This document shows, one piece after another, positions 36,077-43,955 of a DNA stretch of 64,000 nucleotides. The translations under genes and the position numbers were made by a program. Position 1 is the stretch's first letter. Each line of letters starts with the position of its first letter. The notes under the pieces are model-generated. The model was not told where the DNA came from. It did not search any database and worked only from the letters and a program-made list of their open reading frames with translations. Source of the stretch: Neoroseomonas soli (GTDB lineage Bacteria; Pseudomonadota; Alphaproteobacteria; Acetobacterales; Acetobacteraceae); the NCBI RefSeq assembly GCF_018129065.1, contig NZ_JAAEDM010000004.1:62001-126000 (forward strand). The letters run 5' to 3'.

Positions 36077-36919
36077 TCAGTCGCGGGACGGTGCCCAGCC
36101 GTAGACATCCTGCGCCGTGCCGCCCATCAGCACCGCGCGGTCGGCATCGCTCAGGCGATCCGTCACGCGGAAGGCATCCACCCCCTGCGCGTAGGTCAGG
36201 AACGCCACCGCGCGCGTCCAGTCGGTGCCCCACAGGCAGCGGTCCAGGCCGAAGGCGTCGAAGATGCGCGCCAGCGGGTCCCAGATGTCCGCGTAGGGGA
36301 AGGGCCGGTGGGACAGCGTGCAGGCGCCGGTGATCTTCACCACCACGTTGTCGTGCGTGGCGAGCCTCAGCAGCTTCGGCAGTTCCGCGAAGGGCTGCGC
36401 CGGCACGGGCGGCTCGAAGGGCTGCTGCAGGCCGAGATGGTCGATCACCAGCCGCGTGCCCGGATGCCGCGCCGCGAGCGCATCCACCTGGTCGAGCCGC
36501 CCCCAGCACAGCAGGTTCACCGGCAGCCCATGCCGCCCGGCCGCGGCGAGGACGCGCGCCACGCCCGGATCGGCCGGGTCCTCGGGCACGTCCTGGTTCA
36601 TCATGATGCGCACCGCCACCGCGCCGTCGGTCCCGGCCCAGTCGGCGATGACCTCCTCGACCGCCGGGTTGCGCGTGTCCACCGGCTTCACAAGCGCGAA
36701 GCGGCCCGGATGTGCCTTGCGCACGGAGACGGCATAGGAGGCGTCGTAGCGGTACATCGTGAAGGCCGAGACGAGGATCGCGCCGTCCACCCCGACCGCG
36801 TCCATGGCCTTCACCATCTCGTCGCCGGTGACCTCGGGCGGGCCGTGCAGCACGCCGGCCCAGGGCCGCCCCGGATGGTCGCGTTCATAGGCGTGTACCT
36901 GGGCGTCGATGACCGGCAT
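36077..36919 (-). CDS. amidohydrolase-family (PDC lactonase-like) hydrolase
   Basis: This 280-residue TIM-barrel metal-dependent hydrolase of the amidohydrolase 2 family starts MPVIDAQVHAYERDHPG (the HxH-like metal site is DAQVHAY, with only one of the two histidines). Later motifs are LVIDHLGL and LWGTDWTR with the conserved aspartate. Members include 2-pyrone-4,6-dicarboxylate lactonase and decarboxylases of aromatic acids. It is the first gene of the unit with the SDR and is divergent from the Baeyer-Villiger monooxygenase gene, so it probably acts in the same degradation route. Confidence 0.85.
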   Translation of the reverse strand: MPVIDAQVHAYERDHPGRPWAGVLHGPPEVTGDEMVKAMDAVGVDGAILVSAFTMYRYDASYAVSVRKAHPGRFALVKPVDTRNPAVEEVIADWAGTDGAVAVRIMMNQDVPEDPADPGVARVLAAAGRHGLPVNLLCWGRLDQVDALAARHPGTRLVIDHLGLQQPFEPPVPAQPFAELPKLLRLATHDNVVVKITGACTLSHRPFPYADIWDPLARIFDAFGLDRCLWGTDWTRAVAFLTYAQGVDAFRVTDRLSDADRAVLMGGTAQDVYGWAPSRD

Positions 36920-37152
36920 GGCGTCGTTTCCCCTGCAGCGCGTGCGTATCCGCGGATCACCGGAACCCGCCGCGCCGGCGTTGTGCGCGAACGCTACGCA
37001 GCCATTCAGGCCGCATCAACCCCGCGCGGGCACGCCGTGACTTGCCGTGCCGCGCCGCAGGCGGGACACTCCCCGCGACGCACCGGAACCAGCCCTTGTC
37101 CGTGCCCCTGTCACGGCCAGGTGAGGCATCCGCAACGAGGAAGCATCCCACC

Positions 37153-38787
37153 ATGTCCCCTGCCGCCGATGCATCTCCCGGCCCAGAGACCACGGTCGAC
37201 GCGATCATCGTCGGCGCCGGCTTCGCCGGGCTCTACCAACTGCATTGCCTGCGCGACCGGCTGGGGCTTTCCGTGCAGGTGCTGGAGGCGGGGGATGGTG
37301 TCGGCGGCACCTGGTACTGGAACCGCTACCCCGGCGCGCGCTGCGATTCCGAGAGCCATTCCTACGCCTTCTACTTCTCGGACGAACTGCTGCAGGACTG
37401 GACCTGGTCCGAACGCTATCCGGGCCAGGCCGAGATCCTGCGCTACCTGAACCACGTCGCCGACCGCTTCGACCTGCGCCGCGACATCCGCTTTGGCACG
37501 CGCGTGACCGGCGCGGCCTACGACGCCGCGACGAACCGCTGGCATGTGCGCACCGAGACCGGCGAACGCTTCGCGGCGACCTACCTGATCACCGCGGTCG
37601 GCTGCCTGTCCGCCGCCAACGTGCCGGACATCGCCGGCCGCGACGACTTCGCCGGCCGCTGGTACCATACCGGCCTGTGGCCGCAGGAAGGCGTGGACTT
37701 CCGCGGCAGGCGCGTCGGTATGATCGGCACTGGCTCCACCGGCATCCAGGCCGCGCCGGTGATCGCGGAAGCGGCCGCGCACCTCACCGTCTTCCAGCGC
37801 ACGGCGAACTACAGCATCCCCGCGCGCAATGCCCCGCTGACCGAGGACTTCAAGCGCTGGGCCAAGGACAACGCGGCGGAACTCCGCCGCCTGATGCATT
37901 CGACCGTCAACGGCCATCCCCACCGCATCGCCGAGCGCTCCGCGCATGACGTGACGCCGGAGGAGCGGGAGGCGATCTACCGCGCCGCCTGGGAGAAGGG
38001 CGGCCTGCACCTGCGTGCCGCCTTCCGCGACATCCTGACCGACCGCGCGGCGAACGACACCGCGTCCGACTTCCTCCGCGCCCGCATCCGGGACGTGGTG
38101 AAGGATCCGAAGACGGCGGAGATCCTGTCGAACATCGACCATCCCTTCGCGACCAAGCGTCCGCCGATCGACACCGGCTATTTCGAGACCTTCAACCGCG
38201 ACAACGTCTCGCTGGTGGACCTGCGCGCGACGCCGATCGAGCGCATCACCCCCGCCGGCATCCTGCTGCGCGACGGCACCGAGCACGCGCTCGACATCAT
38301 CGTCTTCGCCACCGGCTTCGACGCCATGACGGGGCCGCTGCTGCGCATGGACATCCAGGGCCGCGACGGGCTCGCGCTGGGCGACGCCTGGCGAGCCGGG
38401 CCGCAAACCTATCTCGGCCTGCAGGTGGCGGGCTTCCCGAACCTCTTCACCGTCACCGGCCCGGGCAGCCCGTCGGTGCTCACCAACATGCCGGTCGCCA
38501 TCGAGCAGCATGTGGAGTGGATCACCGACTGCATCGCGCACATGCGCGAGCAGGGCATCGCCCGCATCGAGCCGCGGCCCGAGGCGGTGGACCGCTGGGT
38601 CGCCCATGTGAACGAGGCCGCCAACGCCACCCTGCTGCCCCAGGCCGGCCATTCCTGGTATCTTGGCGCCAACGTGCCGGGCAAGCCACGCGTCTTCATG
38701 CCTTACGCCGGCGGCCTGGCGCGCTACCGGAAGACCTGCGCCGAGGTTGCGGCGCGCGGCTACGAGGGCTTCGCCCTCGGCGCCTGA
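37153..38787 (+). CDS. Baeyer-Villiger (flavin) monooxygenase
   Basis: This 544-residue FAD- and NADPH-dependent monooxygenase converts ketones to esters or lactones. The first Rossmann motif is GAGFAG (21-26). The Baeyer-Villiger fingerprint FxGxxxHxxxWP is present as FAGRWYHTGLWP (166-177), followed by GTGSTG (192-197). The ATG at 37153 was chosen over an upstream one at 37042 because the Rossmann start follows it directly. It is first in a likely operon with an M29 aminopeptidase and a TauD-type dioxygenase. Substrate unknown; an oxidised hydrophobic ketone is plausible. Confidence 0.9.
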   Translation: MSPAADASPGPETTVDAIIVGAGFAGLYQLHCLRDRLGLSVQVLEAGDGVGGTWYWNRYPGARCDSESHSYAFYFSDELLQDWTWSERYPGQAEILRYLNHVADRFDLRRDIRFGTRVTGAAYDAATNRWHVRTETGERFAATYLITAVGCLSAANVPDIAGRDDFAGRWYHTGLWPQEGVDFRGRRVGMIGTGSTGIQAAPVIAEAAAHLTVFQRTANYSIPARNAPLTEDFKRWAKDNAAELRRLMHSTVNGHPHRIAERSAHDVTPEEREAIYRAAWEKGGLHLRAAFRDILTDRAANDTASDFLRARIRDVVKDPKTAEILSNIDHPFATKRPPIDTGYFETFNRDNVSLVDLRATPIERITPAGILLRDGTEHALDIIVFATGFDAMTGPLLRMDIQGRDGLALGDAWRAGPQTYLGLQVAGFPNLFTVTGPGSPSVLTNMPVAIEQHVEWITDCIAHMREQGIARIEPRPEAVDRWVAHVNEAANATLLPQAGHSWYLGANVPGKPRVFMPYAGGLARYRKTCAEVAARGYEGFALGA

Positions 38788-38810
38788 CGGGACGAATGAG
38801 GCAGGACACG

Positions 38811-40067
38811 ATGAACGACATGGGCACCCACGCCACCACGCTCGGCTTCGAGGCGCGGCTCGACCGCCTGGCGGAGCTCGCGGTGCGCGTCGGGTTGAAC
38901 CTGGCGCCGAGGCAGGAAGTCGTGATGACGGCTTCGGTTGAATCCATCGACCTCGCGCGCCGCATCACCGAGCAGGCCTACAAGGCGGGCGCCTCGCTCG
39001 TCACGACGCTGTTCTCGGACGAGCAGGCGACGCTGGCGCGCTACCGCCTCGCGCGCGACGAGGCCTTCGACACCGCCCCCGGCTGGCTCTTCGACGGCAT
39101 GGCCGCGGCCTTCCGCAATGGCGCGGCGCGCCTTGCCATCGTCGGCGAGGATCCCGCCCTGCTCGCCGCCGAGGACCCTGACAAGGTCGCGCGCGCCAAC
39201 CGGGCGCGGTCGGCGGCCTATCGGCCCGCGCTCGAACTCATCACCGCCTCGGCGATCAACTGGTCCCTGGTCGCCGGCGCGACGCCCGCCTGGGCCGCCG
39301 CCGTCTTCCCGGATGAACCGCCGGAGGTCGCGCTGGCGAAGCTGTGGGATGCGATCTTCGCCGCCTCCCGCATCGATGCGCCCGATCCGGTCGCGGCCTG
39401 GGCCGAGCACAACGCCGCGCTGCGCGCACGGCGCGACATGCTGAATGCGCGCCGTTACGCCGCGCTGCATTTCCGCGGGCCGGGCACCGACCTGCGCGTC
39501 GGCCTCGCGCAGGGCCACGCCTGGATGGGCGGCGCCAGCCCGGCGAAGAACGGCATCACCGGCAATCCCAACATCCCGACCGAGGAGGTCTTCACCACCC
39601 CCGACGCACGGATGACGGAAGGCACGGTCACGGCGACCAAGCCGCTCTCCTACCAGGGCACGCTGATCCGCGACATCCGCGTGCGCTTCGCGGGCGGCCG
39701 CATCGTCGAGGCCTCCGCCGCCACCGGCAGCGCCGTGCTGGATCGCATGATCGGCACCGACGAGGGCGCTCGGATGCTGGGCGAAGTCGCGCTGGTGCCG
39801 GCCTCCAACCCGATCGCGCGCAGCGGGGTGCTCTTCCTCAACACGCTGTTCGACGAGAACGCGGCGAGCCACATCGCGCTCGGCCAGGCCTATTCCAAGT
39901 GCTTCGTGGAGGATGACCTGACGGCGGAGCAACTCGCCGCGCGCGGCGCCAACACCAGCCTGATCCATGTCGACTGGATGATCGGCTCGCCCGAGACCGA
40001 GGTGGACGGCATCGACGCCGACGGCCGCGCGGAGCCGCTGATGCGCGGCGGCGAATGGGTGAAATAG
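38811..40067 (+). CDS. M29-family aminopeptidase
   Basis: This 418-residue metalloaminopeptidase of the M29 (AmpS/PepS/thermophilic aminopeptidase) family has the characteristic segments FRGPGTDLRVGLAQGHAW, NIPTEEVFTTPD, and the metal-site region NPIARSGVLFLNTLFDENAA followed by SHIALGQAY. The ATG at 38811 follows a GAGGCAGG ribosome-binding sequence; another ATG lies 15 bp before. It lies 23 bp after the Baeyer-Villiger gene and 40 bp before the dioxygenase gene, so it appears to belong to the same unit. A peptidase within such a cluster suggests a peptide-like or amide substrate; this is inference. Confidence 0.9.
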   Translation: MNDMGTHATTLGFEARLDRLAELAVRVGLNLAPRQEVVMTASVESIDLARRITEQAYKAGASLVTTLFSDEQATLARYRLARDEAFDTAPGWLFDGMAAAFRNGAARLAIVGEDPALLAAEDPDKVARANRARSAAYRPALELITASAINWSLVAGATPAWAAAVFPDEPPEVALAKLWDAIFAASRIDAPDPVAAWAEHNAALRARRDMLNARRYAALHFRGPGTDLRVGLAQGHAWMGGASPAKNGITGNPNIPTEEVFTTPDARMTEGTVTATKPLSYQGTLIRDIRVRFAGGRIVEASAATGSAVLDRMIGTDEGARMLGEVALVPASNPIARSGVLFLNTLFDENAASHIALGQAYSKCFVEDDLTAEQLAARGANTSLIHVDWMIGSPETEVDGIDADGRAEPLMRGGEWVK

Positions 40068-40107
40068 GTTGAGCCGGCGCTGGCCGGCACGGGGAGGGGA
40101 AACAACC

Positions 40108-41178
40108 ATGGACCAGGCCATCACTCCGATTGGCGGCGCCGCCGCCTGGCGCGGCGCGGAACTCGCCGCGCGCGGCTTCTGGCCGCGGCGCCTCACGGCG
40201 CAGGAGGTAGCCGCGCTGGACGCGGCGCTCGGCGCGGTGAAGGCCGCGGGACGCGCACCGCCCGCCATCGCGCGCGAGCATTTCGCCATCCCCGCGCTCG
40301 CGCCACTGCTCGCCGCCGTCACCGCGGAACTCGAGAGCGGCGCCGGCGTGGTGCGCCTTTCGGGCCTGCCCGTGGAGCGGCTGTCGAAGGACGATCTCAG
40401 GACGCTGTTCTGGGGCCTGTGTGCCAATATCGGCACGCCGCTGTTCCAGAACACCACCGGCGAAGTCCTGGCCGAGGTGAAGGACGAAACCGGCCAGGGC
40501 ATCGCCGTGACCGGCGGCGGGCCCGGCCCGGTGCCTTCGGCCCGCGCGCGCAGCCGCTCCACCGGGCCGCTCCGCTTCCACACGGACAAGTGCGACCTGC
40601 TCTGCCTGCTCTGTGCGTCGAACGGCATCGCGGGCGGCGTTTCCCGCGTCGTCTCCACCGTTGCCATCCATGACGAGATGGCGCGCCGCCGCCCCGACCT
40701 GCTGCGCGTGCTCTACGAGGATTTCTGGCGCATGCGCCCGGCGGACGAGGAAGGCGCGCAGCATGCCGACCGCGTCTTCCGCATGCCGGTCTTCTCCCGC
40801 GGCCCGGACGGCGCCTTCACCAGCCAGTATTCCCGCACCTATGTCGAGATGGCGCATGCCGAGCCCGGCGTGCCGCCGCTGCGCCCCGAACAGGTGGAGG
40901 CGATGGACATGCTCGCCGCCCTCGCCGACGAACTCTGCGCCGAGGCGCCCTTCACCCCCGGCGACGTCCAGTTGCTGAACCAGCACGTCACCTATCATGG
41001 GCGCACGGCCTATGCGGACGACGCGGCGTCCGGAGCGCACCGCGTGCTGCTGCGCATCTGGCTGGCGGTGCCGTTCAGCCGGGCATTGCCGGAAGGGCAC
41101 CGCGTGCAGTGGGGCGCGACCGAGGCAGGGGCGCTGAGGGGTGGCGCGATCCTGGGGCGAAGCGCGATCGCGGCGTGA
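40108..41178 (+). CDS. TauD/TfdA-family Fe(II)/2-oxoglutarate dioxygenase
   Basis: This 356-residue enzyme of the TauD fold has the iron-binding HxD in FHTDKCD (H158, D160) and the distal histidine H297 in TYHGRTAY, with the downstream arginine in HRVLLRIWL. These bind iron and 2-oxoglutarate and hydroxylate an organic substrate, in known cases taurine, sulfonates or aryloxy acids. The first 60 residues are not conserved. It is last in the unit with the BVMO and the M29 peptidase; the intergenic repeat begins right after its stop. Confidence 0.8.
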   Translation: MDQAITPIGGAAAWRGAELAARGFWPRRLTAQEVAALDAALGAVKAAGRAPPAIAREHFAIPALAPLLAAVTAELESGAGVVRLSGLPVERLSKDDLRTLFWGLCANIGTPLFQNTTGEVLAEVKDETGQGIAVTGGGPGPVPSARARSRSTGPLRFHTDKCDLLCLLCASNGIAGGVSRVVSTVAIHDEMARRRPDLLRVLYEDFWRMRPADEEGAQHADRVFRMPVFSRGPDGAFTSQYSRTYVEMAHAEPGVPPLRPEQVEAMDMLAALADELCAEAPFTPGDVQLLNQHVTYHGRTAYADDAASGAHRVLLRIWLAVPFSRALPEGHRVQWGATEAGALRGGAILGRSAIAA

Positions 41179-41179
41179 G

Positions 41180-41270
41180 GCGGGGGGAGAAGGGAACTTC
41201 TCCCCCCACACCCCCCTCAACCTTCTTTGGCTTTTGGGGACTGAAAGCAGATGGGGACTGAAAGCAGAGG
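41180..41270 (+). repeat. intergenic repeat copy 1, with 17-bp tandem duplication
   Basis: The element contains GAACTTCTCCCCCC (41194-41207), CAACCTTCTTTGGC (41218-41231) and then two head-to-tail copies of TGGGGACTGAAAGCAGA (41235-41251 and 41252-41268). The first two blocks recur, in the same order and spacing, at 53767-53804, after pntB. It is a dispersed noncoding repeat at the end of a rightward gene. The tandem 17-mer is local to this copy. Confidence 0.8.
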
Positions 41271-41403
41271 CCGGCGCTAGCGGGAACCAAGACCGGGCCC
41301 GATCGGGCGCAGTCGGCCCGCGATGCGCCCAATATTTGGGCTGTCGTCCTCCCGTTTCCGTGCATACTTTCGGGTGGAGAAGGCTTTGTGTAGGGGGGGT
41401 TAG

Positions 41404-42690
41404 TTGACCTACGAAGAACTGAATGTCGGTGATCTGCGCGTCAACCAAGCCAATGATCGACACGGAGAGGTCGGGAGTGAGGACCTCGCAATTGCTGAGC
41501 TGTTCCGGTTACATGACGCTCAGATGCGAAACCTCGCGGCTGATATTGCTGCTGAGGGCGCCATATACGATCCGCCGCTAGTGATGCCAGGCAATGGCAG
41601 CTTTGTGGTATTTGACGGAAATAGAAGGATAACTTGTGCAAAGTTGCTTTTAAATCCCAGGCGCGCTCCGTCTGCCGAATTGCAAACGTTATTTTCAAAC
41701 TTGAGGAACGAATTTGGTGATCGAATACCAACACGCCTTATTTGCCAGACTGAAAGTGATCGCAATGTTATCGACAGTATTCTGTTCCGACGACACACCG
41801 GATCGCAGCGAGGTATCGGACAACTCGGATGGAACGATCGAGCGAAGCTGAACTTTGTTGAGCGGACCGGCCGCAACGAAAGCGTCAACGTTGCAGCCGA
41901 AATCGAGCGAGTTCTTTCCGAAGCGGGGAGACTTCCGGAAGGAATGATACCATGGTCAACCCTTACGAGACTGCTTTCGTCCGAGGAATTTCGGAACCGA
42001 GCCGGAATCAGCACGGCGGGTAGACGCTTTCGGCTGACACACGAGCGCGAGGTTGTAACAGAGGCTCTGTATAGAATTGCGAACGACTTGGCAGATCAAG
42101 TCGTAACGCTAGGTGATCTCTGGAACAATGAAGGAAAAAGAGCCTATCTAGGTCGTCTTGAGAGCGAGGGCATCCTACCTCAGGAGGCCCAGCGCCTGCC
42201 CGAGGCAACCGGCAGCCGAACTTCACCGAGAAATACCAGAAGAAACCAGCAACCGCCCCAGCCCCCGCAGACGACCTTTATTCCGTCTGACGCGCCCCAC
42301 GTCCAATGGCTGGCGAATCAGCAGCGTGCCCGAGCAGTCTGGGAGGAATTGCAGTCGTTATCTCTGCAAAGGCATCCAAATGCGGTATCGGTGCTTATGC
42401 GAATCTTATTGGAGCTATCAGTTGAGAGTTACATTAACGAACATGGTCTGCAGGTTCTTGATAACCTATCGCGCAAAGTGGGTGCCGTCTCTACGCATCT
42501 GCTTGGCCGTCAGATAATTGATCAAGACTATTTTGATGAGCTGGAGAGGATGCGCCTCAATGATCAGTTAATTTCAGTAGCGAGTATGCAGCGGTATATT
42601 CACTCTCCTGATTTTGCACCTATGGAGAGCGAACTTCGCATTTATTGGGTTCGGTTAGGGCGCTTTCTTGTCGCCACGCTCAACAGGTAA
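41404..42690 (+). CDS. ParB-like nuclease-domain protein, low-GC orphan
   Basis: This 428-residue protein starts at TTG (41404) behind a G-rich stretch. An N-terminal ParB/Srx-type domain is seen (residues 10-120), with the diagnostic DGNRRITCAKLLL (71-83). The middle holds an Arg/Glu-rich helical region, a Pro/Gln-rich linker near 270-290 (QQPPQPPQ) and a C-terminal helical domain with no family recognised. No parA, methylase or other partner flanks it. The gene has about 45-50% GC in sampled lines, against about 70% for neighbours, and uses AGA, ATA and TTA codons that neighbours avoid. It is therefore a recent import, possibly a defence or plasmid-derived protein. Function unknown. Confidence 0.7.
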   Translation: MTYEELNVGDLRVNQANDRHGEVGSEDLAIAELFRLHDAQMRNLAADIAAEGAIYDPPLVMPGNGSFVVFDGNRRITCAKLLLNPRRAPSAELQTLFSNLRNEFGDRIPTRLICQTESDRNVIDSILFRRHTGSQRGIGQLGWNDRAKLNFVERTGRNESVNVAAEIERVLSEAGRLPEGMIPWSTLTRLLSSEEFRNRAGISTAGRRFRLTHEREVVTEALYRIANDLADQVVTLGDLWNNEGKRAYLGRLESEGILPQEAQRLPEATGSRTSPRNTRRNQQPPQPPQTTFIPSDAPHVQWLANQQRARAVWEELQSLSLQRHPNAVSVLMRILLELSVESYINEHGLQVLDNLSRKVGAVSTHLLGRQIIDQDYFDELERMRLNDQLISVASMQRYIHSPDFAPMESELRIYWVRLGRFLVATLNR

Positions 42691-42705
42691 GCTAATACGC
42701 TTACC
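42686..42705 (+). terminator. hairpin at the end of the ParB-like gene
   Basis: GGTAAGC (42686-42692) and GCTTACC (42699-42705) form a 7-bp stem with a 6-nt loop overlapping the TAA stop, followed by GTTTGTG. A short intrinsic terminator is plausible. Confidence 0.45.
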
Positions 42706-42793
42706 GTTTGTGCTGGGATATTGGCATCGCCGGTATTGGGGGATGCTGCTGACTTGACGGAGGGAAGATGCCATTCCGCTCTCCCGCGGTGTC

Positions 42794-42835
42794 TAGAGCC
42801 GTTACCGTGCGCCAGAGCGAACGGTAACGGCTCTA
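42794..42835. terminator. 15-bp perfect inverted repeat between convergent genes
   Basis: TAGAGCCGTTACCGT (42794-42808) and ACGGTAACGGCTCTA (42821-42835) form a perfect 15-bp inverted repeat with a 12-nt loop. The right arm includes the stop codon of the leftward hydrolase gene. It is the strongest palindrome in the window and probably terminates the hydrolase transcript, and perhaps the opposite one. Confidence 0.6.
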
Positions 42836-43942
42836 AGCAACCAGTGGGGAGCGTCCTCCCCCGAGAAACCAGTCCAGCACCCGCCCATTCGCCTCGCGCG
42901 GCCAGCAATGCGCGAGATCCGCGATCTCCTCATGCCGCACCGCCGCGCCGCCCTGCACCAGCAGCGATGCGGCGCGCTCCGCCGTCTCCGGCGGGAACAT
43001 CCAGTCGCGCGCGCCGTGCAGGATGAATACCGGCAGCCCGCGCAGCCGCGCCGGGTCCGCGACGCTCGCCATGATCGGGTGGAAGGCCGCCGCCACCGGC
43101 GCGAGATGCGTGAACCGCACCCCCGCCGCCAGCCCGTGCAGATAGGCGAAGGTCCCGCCGTCGCTCATCCCCGTCAGCAGCATGCGCGCCGGGTCCACCG
43201 CCCACCCTGACGCCACCTGCGCCACCAGCCGCGTGATGTTCTCCCCGTCCAGCGCCGGATCCTGCAACGACCAGGTGCGGCCGATCGCGGTCGGTGCCAG
43301 CAGGATGCAGTCGCGGGATCGCGCGTCCCGCAGCCAGGTCCAGAGGAACCCGCCGCCATCCCCGCTGCCGCCGTGCAGCGCGACGATCAGCGGCGCCGGC
43401 CGAGCCGGATCATGGTCCTCCGGCACATAGAGCGCCGCAGCTCCGCGGCTGCCCGGCGGGCCGCCGAGCGACATTGTCCCGCGCCCCTCCCGTCCAGGCT
43501 GCGCCGAGAGGCGCGCGGCCAGCGCCGCATCCTCCCGCGCCTCGGGCGTCAGGAAGAAGCGGCTGACGGCGGACATGAAGGGGGCGAGGGGATAGATCGC
43601 CTCGCAACCCCGGCCATAGGCACGTGTCGCACGATAGGCGGCGCGCAGCGGGTCCGGCGCTGCCATCGCGCCGGCCAGGCCGTCGAGCCCGCCCAGCGCG
43701 GCCTGTCCCGCGCGTTCCATGCAATCCCGCACGGGGATCAGCCCCTCCGGCCAATCGAGCGCCCGCGCCGCCGCCAGCGCCGGCCCGAGGTCCGACCCGC
43801 GCTCCCCGACCGCCTGCGTCAGTGCCGCCAGCGTCTCGGGGTCGAGGTGCCGCGCCGCGTGTTCCAGCACCGCCAACGCATCCAGGATGGCCGGCACCAA
43901 CCGGCCGATTGCCTCCCCGGCGGCGTCGCGGCCCGCACTCAC
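42833..43942 (-). CDS. alpha/beta-hydrolase (PHB-depolymerase/esterase-like)
   Basis: This 369-residue protein has an N-terminal helical extension of about 150 residues and then an alpha/beta-hydrolase domain. The oxyanion segment is PLIVALHGGSGDGGG, the nucleophile serine lies in GMSDGGT, and a late histidine is in LAHCWP. The aspartate is probably in ILHGARDWMFP. It resembles esterases or depolymerase-type hydrolases; there is no signal peptide, so it acts in the cytoplasm. It lies 13 bp after the CoA-transferase gene, in one unit. Confidence 0.75.
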   Translation of the reverse strand: MSAGRDAAGEAIGRLVPAILDALAVLEHAARHLDPETLAALTQAVGERGSDLGPALAAARALDWPEGLIPVRDCMERAGQAALGGLDGLAGAMAAPDPLRAAYRATRAYGRGCEAIYPLAPFMSAVSRFFLTPEAREDAALAARLSAQPGREGRGTMSLGGPPGSRGAAALYVPEDHDPARPAPLIVALHGGSGDGGGFLWTWLRDARSRDCILLAPTAIGRTWSLQDPALDGENITRLVAQVASGWAVDPARMLLTGMSDGGTFAYLHGLAAGVRFTHLAPVAAAFHPIMASVADPARLRGLPVFILHGARDWMFPPETAERAASLLVQGGAAVRHEEIADLAHCWPREANGRVLDWFLGGGRSPLVA

Positions 43943-43955
43943 CTGCCGCGCCCCA

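Noticed and set aside
41235-41268. Tandem 17-mers considered as a minimal CRISPR
   Set aside because: Two adjacent copies without spacers and no cas genes; a simple tandem duplication.
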